DNA from: Acidobacteriaceae bacterium
GTDB lineage: Bacteria > Acidobacteriota > Terriglobia > Terriglobales > Acidobacteriaceae
Direction of reading: 5' to 3'
NCBI GenBank assembly: GCA_030838305.1
Contig: JAUTWY010000260.1
Span: forward strand, 1-7,662
DNA length: 7,662 nucleotides
The position numbers were made by a program, and so were the translations under genes. How positions within the stretch are numbered: the first letter of the stretch is position 1; the number at the start of each line of letters is the position of its first letter. The notes under the pieces are model-generated. The model made no database searches, had not been told where the DNA came from, and was given only the letters and a program-made list of their open reading frames with translations. This document shows positions 6,646 through 7,662 of the stretch, one piece after another.

Positions 6646-7632
6646 TTAGTTTTCTAGGCCGTAGACAGCGGCGCCCGCTAGTGCGGCCTGACTGACGACT
6701 GCATGAATCGGAACACGCGCCATGAGTTCAGCAAATCTTCCCTTTCGTTTAAAGGACTGCATAAAGCTCGGCCTCTGAAGAGCGTTTAACACGTGTACGA
6801 CGACTCCGCCTGCCAAGTACACGCCACCGGTCGCGAATACCTTAATCGCGAGATTGGATGCCTCGCTGGCGAGAATCGAAATGAACATGTCAATGGTTGC
6901 CGCGCACAACTGGCTCACATTTGCAGAGCCGAGGGCCTGATTGATAATCACGACCGATCGGTCGACCGCAGAAGCAATTAACTGGGTGACTTCGGGGCTC
7001 TCGGGTATTCGCTCGACATCGCGAAGATATTCATAAATGAACGGAATGCCGATGCCAGAACATACGTGCTCGAAGCTCACGTGATCGAACTTCTTGAGGA
7101 GGTATTCGAGAAGATGGATCTGTCTCTCGTCAGTTGGAGCAAAGTCTGCGTGCCCACCTTCAGAGCTGTGAGCTTGATAACGAGATTCATCCCATGTAAG
7201 GAAGGACTCGCCCAGGCCGGTACCTGGCGCAATCACGGCGATGGCCCCCCTGCGAACAGCCTCGCCACCGTTAATCGTGTGGACGTCACTAGGCCTGAGG
7301 ATCGGGACTGCGCGGGCGATTGCCTCGAGATCGTTGATCAGGCGAACCGACTTCAGGTTAAGGTTCAGTTCCCGGGCGAGGGACTTATCTTCGATCATCC
7401 AAGGCAGGTTGGTAGCCTTTACACGCCCATCGAGCACCGGACCTGCAACCGCGAAGCACGCCCGGTCCACGGGTTGGTTGACCTTGGTCAAGAACTCCTT
7501 CACGATCACTTGTAAGCTGGGGTAGTCCGCGCTACGGAACTTGATTTGTCCCTGTGGCGAGTGAGGCCCTCCCTCATTCGAGAAGATTGCCAACTCAGTC
7601 TTCGTTCCGCCAATGTCGCCCGCAATTAGCAT
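6646..7632 (-). CDS. glk: Glucokinase (ATP:glucose 6-phosphotransferase)
   Basis: Phosphorylates intracellular glucose to glucose 6-phosphate with ATP in the cytoplasm, feeding both branches encoded downstream. The protein has 328 residues, normal for the bacterial Glk family (PF02685). Visible motifs are the N-terminal phosphate-binding loop GDIGGTK (5-11), the catalytic Asp in IND (D101), APGTGLG (135-141), SEGGHADFAP (157-166) and the late glycine-rich GGVYLAGG (269-276). The EGGH segment and the absence of the cysteine zinc motif of ROK kinases place it with Glk rather than ROK glucokinases. The frame stays open to a TTG at 7659, but the ATG at 7632 is chosen because TAGGAG lies 7 nt upstream and the protein then begins just before the phosphate loop. 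It is the first visible gene of the operon; pgi follows after 65 nt. Function is secure; strict glucose specificity is inferred from the family. Confidence 0.95.
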   Translation of the reverse strand: MLIAGDIGGTKTELAIFSNEGGPHSPQGQIKFRSADYPSLQVIVKEFLTKVNQPVDRACFAVAGPVLDGRVKATNLPWMIEDKSLARELNLNLKSVRLINDLEAIARAVPILRPSDVHTINGGEAVRRGAIAVIAPGTGLGESFLTWDESRYQAHSSEGGHADFAPTDERQIHLLEYLLKKFDHVSFEHVCSGIGIPFIYEYLRDVERIPESPEVTQLIASAVDRSVVIINQALGSANVSQLCAATIDMFISILASEASNLAIKVFATGGVYLAGGVVVHVLNALQRPSFMQSFKRKGRFAELMARVPIHAVVSQAALAGAAVYGLEN

Positions 7633-7639
7633 CGCCGTT

Positions 7640-7645
7640 CTCCTA
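7640..7645 (-). promoter_or_regulatory. Ribosome binding site deciding the glk start
   Basis: TAGGAG on the minus strand, 7 nt before the ATG at 7632. It supports this start over the TTG at 7659, which lies upstream of the site. Only 30 nt of upstream sequence are in the window and no promoter can be recognised there. Confidence 0.75.
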
Positions 7646-7662
7646 TTTGACTGTCCCAAGCT

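Noticed and set aside
6611..6649. Inverted repeat CTAATA/TATTAG flanking the glk-pgi gap, considered as operator or terminator
   Set aside because: Only 6 bp with a 27-nt loop, one arm includes the glk stop codon, no T-run follows, and such a repeat is expected by chance in a gap of this length.

Overview
The window is a tightly packed bacterial operon of seven genes, all on the minus strand, covering glucose entry into upper glycolysis and the oxidative pentose phosphate pathway. In transcription order (high to low coordinates) they are glucokinase (glk), glucose-6-phosphate isomerase (pgi), a stand-alone DUF2090/LacD-like class I aldolase, ribulose-phosphate 3-epimerase (rpe), a short-form 6-phosphogluconate dehydrogenase (gnd), glucose-6-phosphate dehydrogenase (zwf) and 6-phosphogluconolactonase (pgl). 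All seven are complete, with family motifs and catalytic residues in place. No RNA gene, mobile element, CRISPR array, long repeat or convincing terminator is visible.

Layout: glk 6646-7632; a 65-nt gap with the only candidate internal promoter; pgi 4922-6580, overlapping the aldolase gene (3993-4925) by 4 nt (ATGA); 34 nt; rpe 3266-3958; 26 nt; gnd 2205-3239; 10 nt; zwf 791-2194 (GTG start); 22 nt; pgl 73-768. The last 72 nt (1-72) and the 30 nt upstream of glk hold no supportable gene, so the operon may continue on either side. Three starts were moved inward from the longest open frame (glk, gnd, zwf), each because a good Shine-Dalgarno sits just before the internal codon.

How the genes work together: Glk makes glucose 6-phosphate (G6P). 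Pgi sends it to fructose 6-phosphate, while Zwf, Pgl and Gnd oxidise it to ribulose 5-phosphate, releasing CO2 and reduced nicotinamide cofactor. Rpe then makes xylulose 5-phosphate. Phosphofructokinase, transketolase, transaldolase and the Entner-Doudoroff enzymes are not here. The aldolase is the one gene whose substrate is unclear. DUF2090 is usually linked to inositol breakdown, but no inositol gene is present and the gene is translationally coupled to pgi, which suggests a role on a glycolytic or pentose sugar phosphate.

Organism: moderately GC-rich by eye, with AGGAG-type ribosome binding sites, so a mesophilic bacterium. The style of the Zwf, the short Gnd and the gene grouping remind me of Acidobacteriota (Koribacter or Sulfotelmatobacter-like soil lineages). 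This is a guess from memory, not a result.
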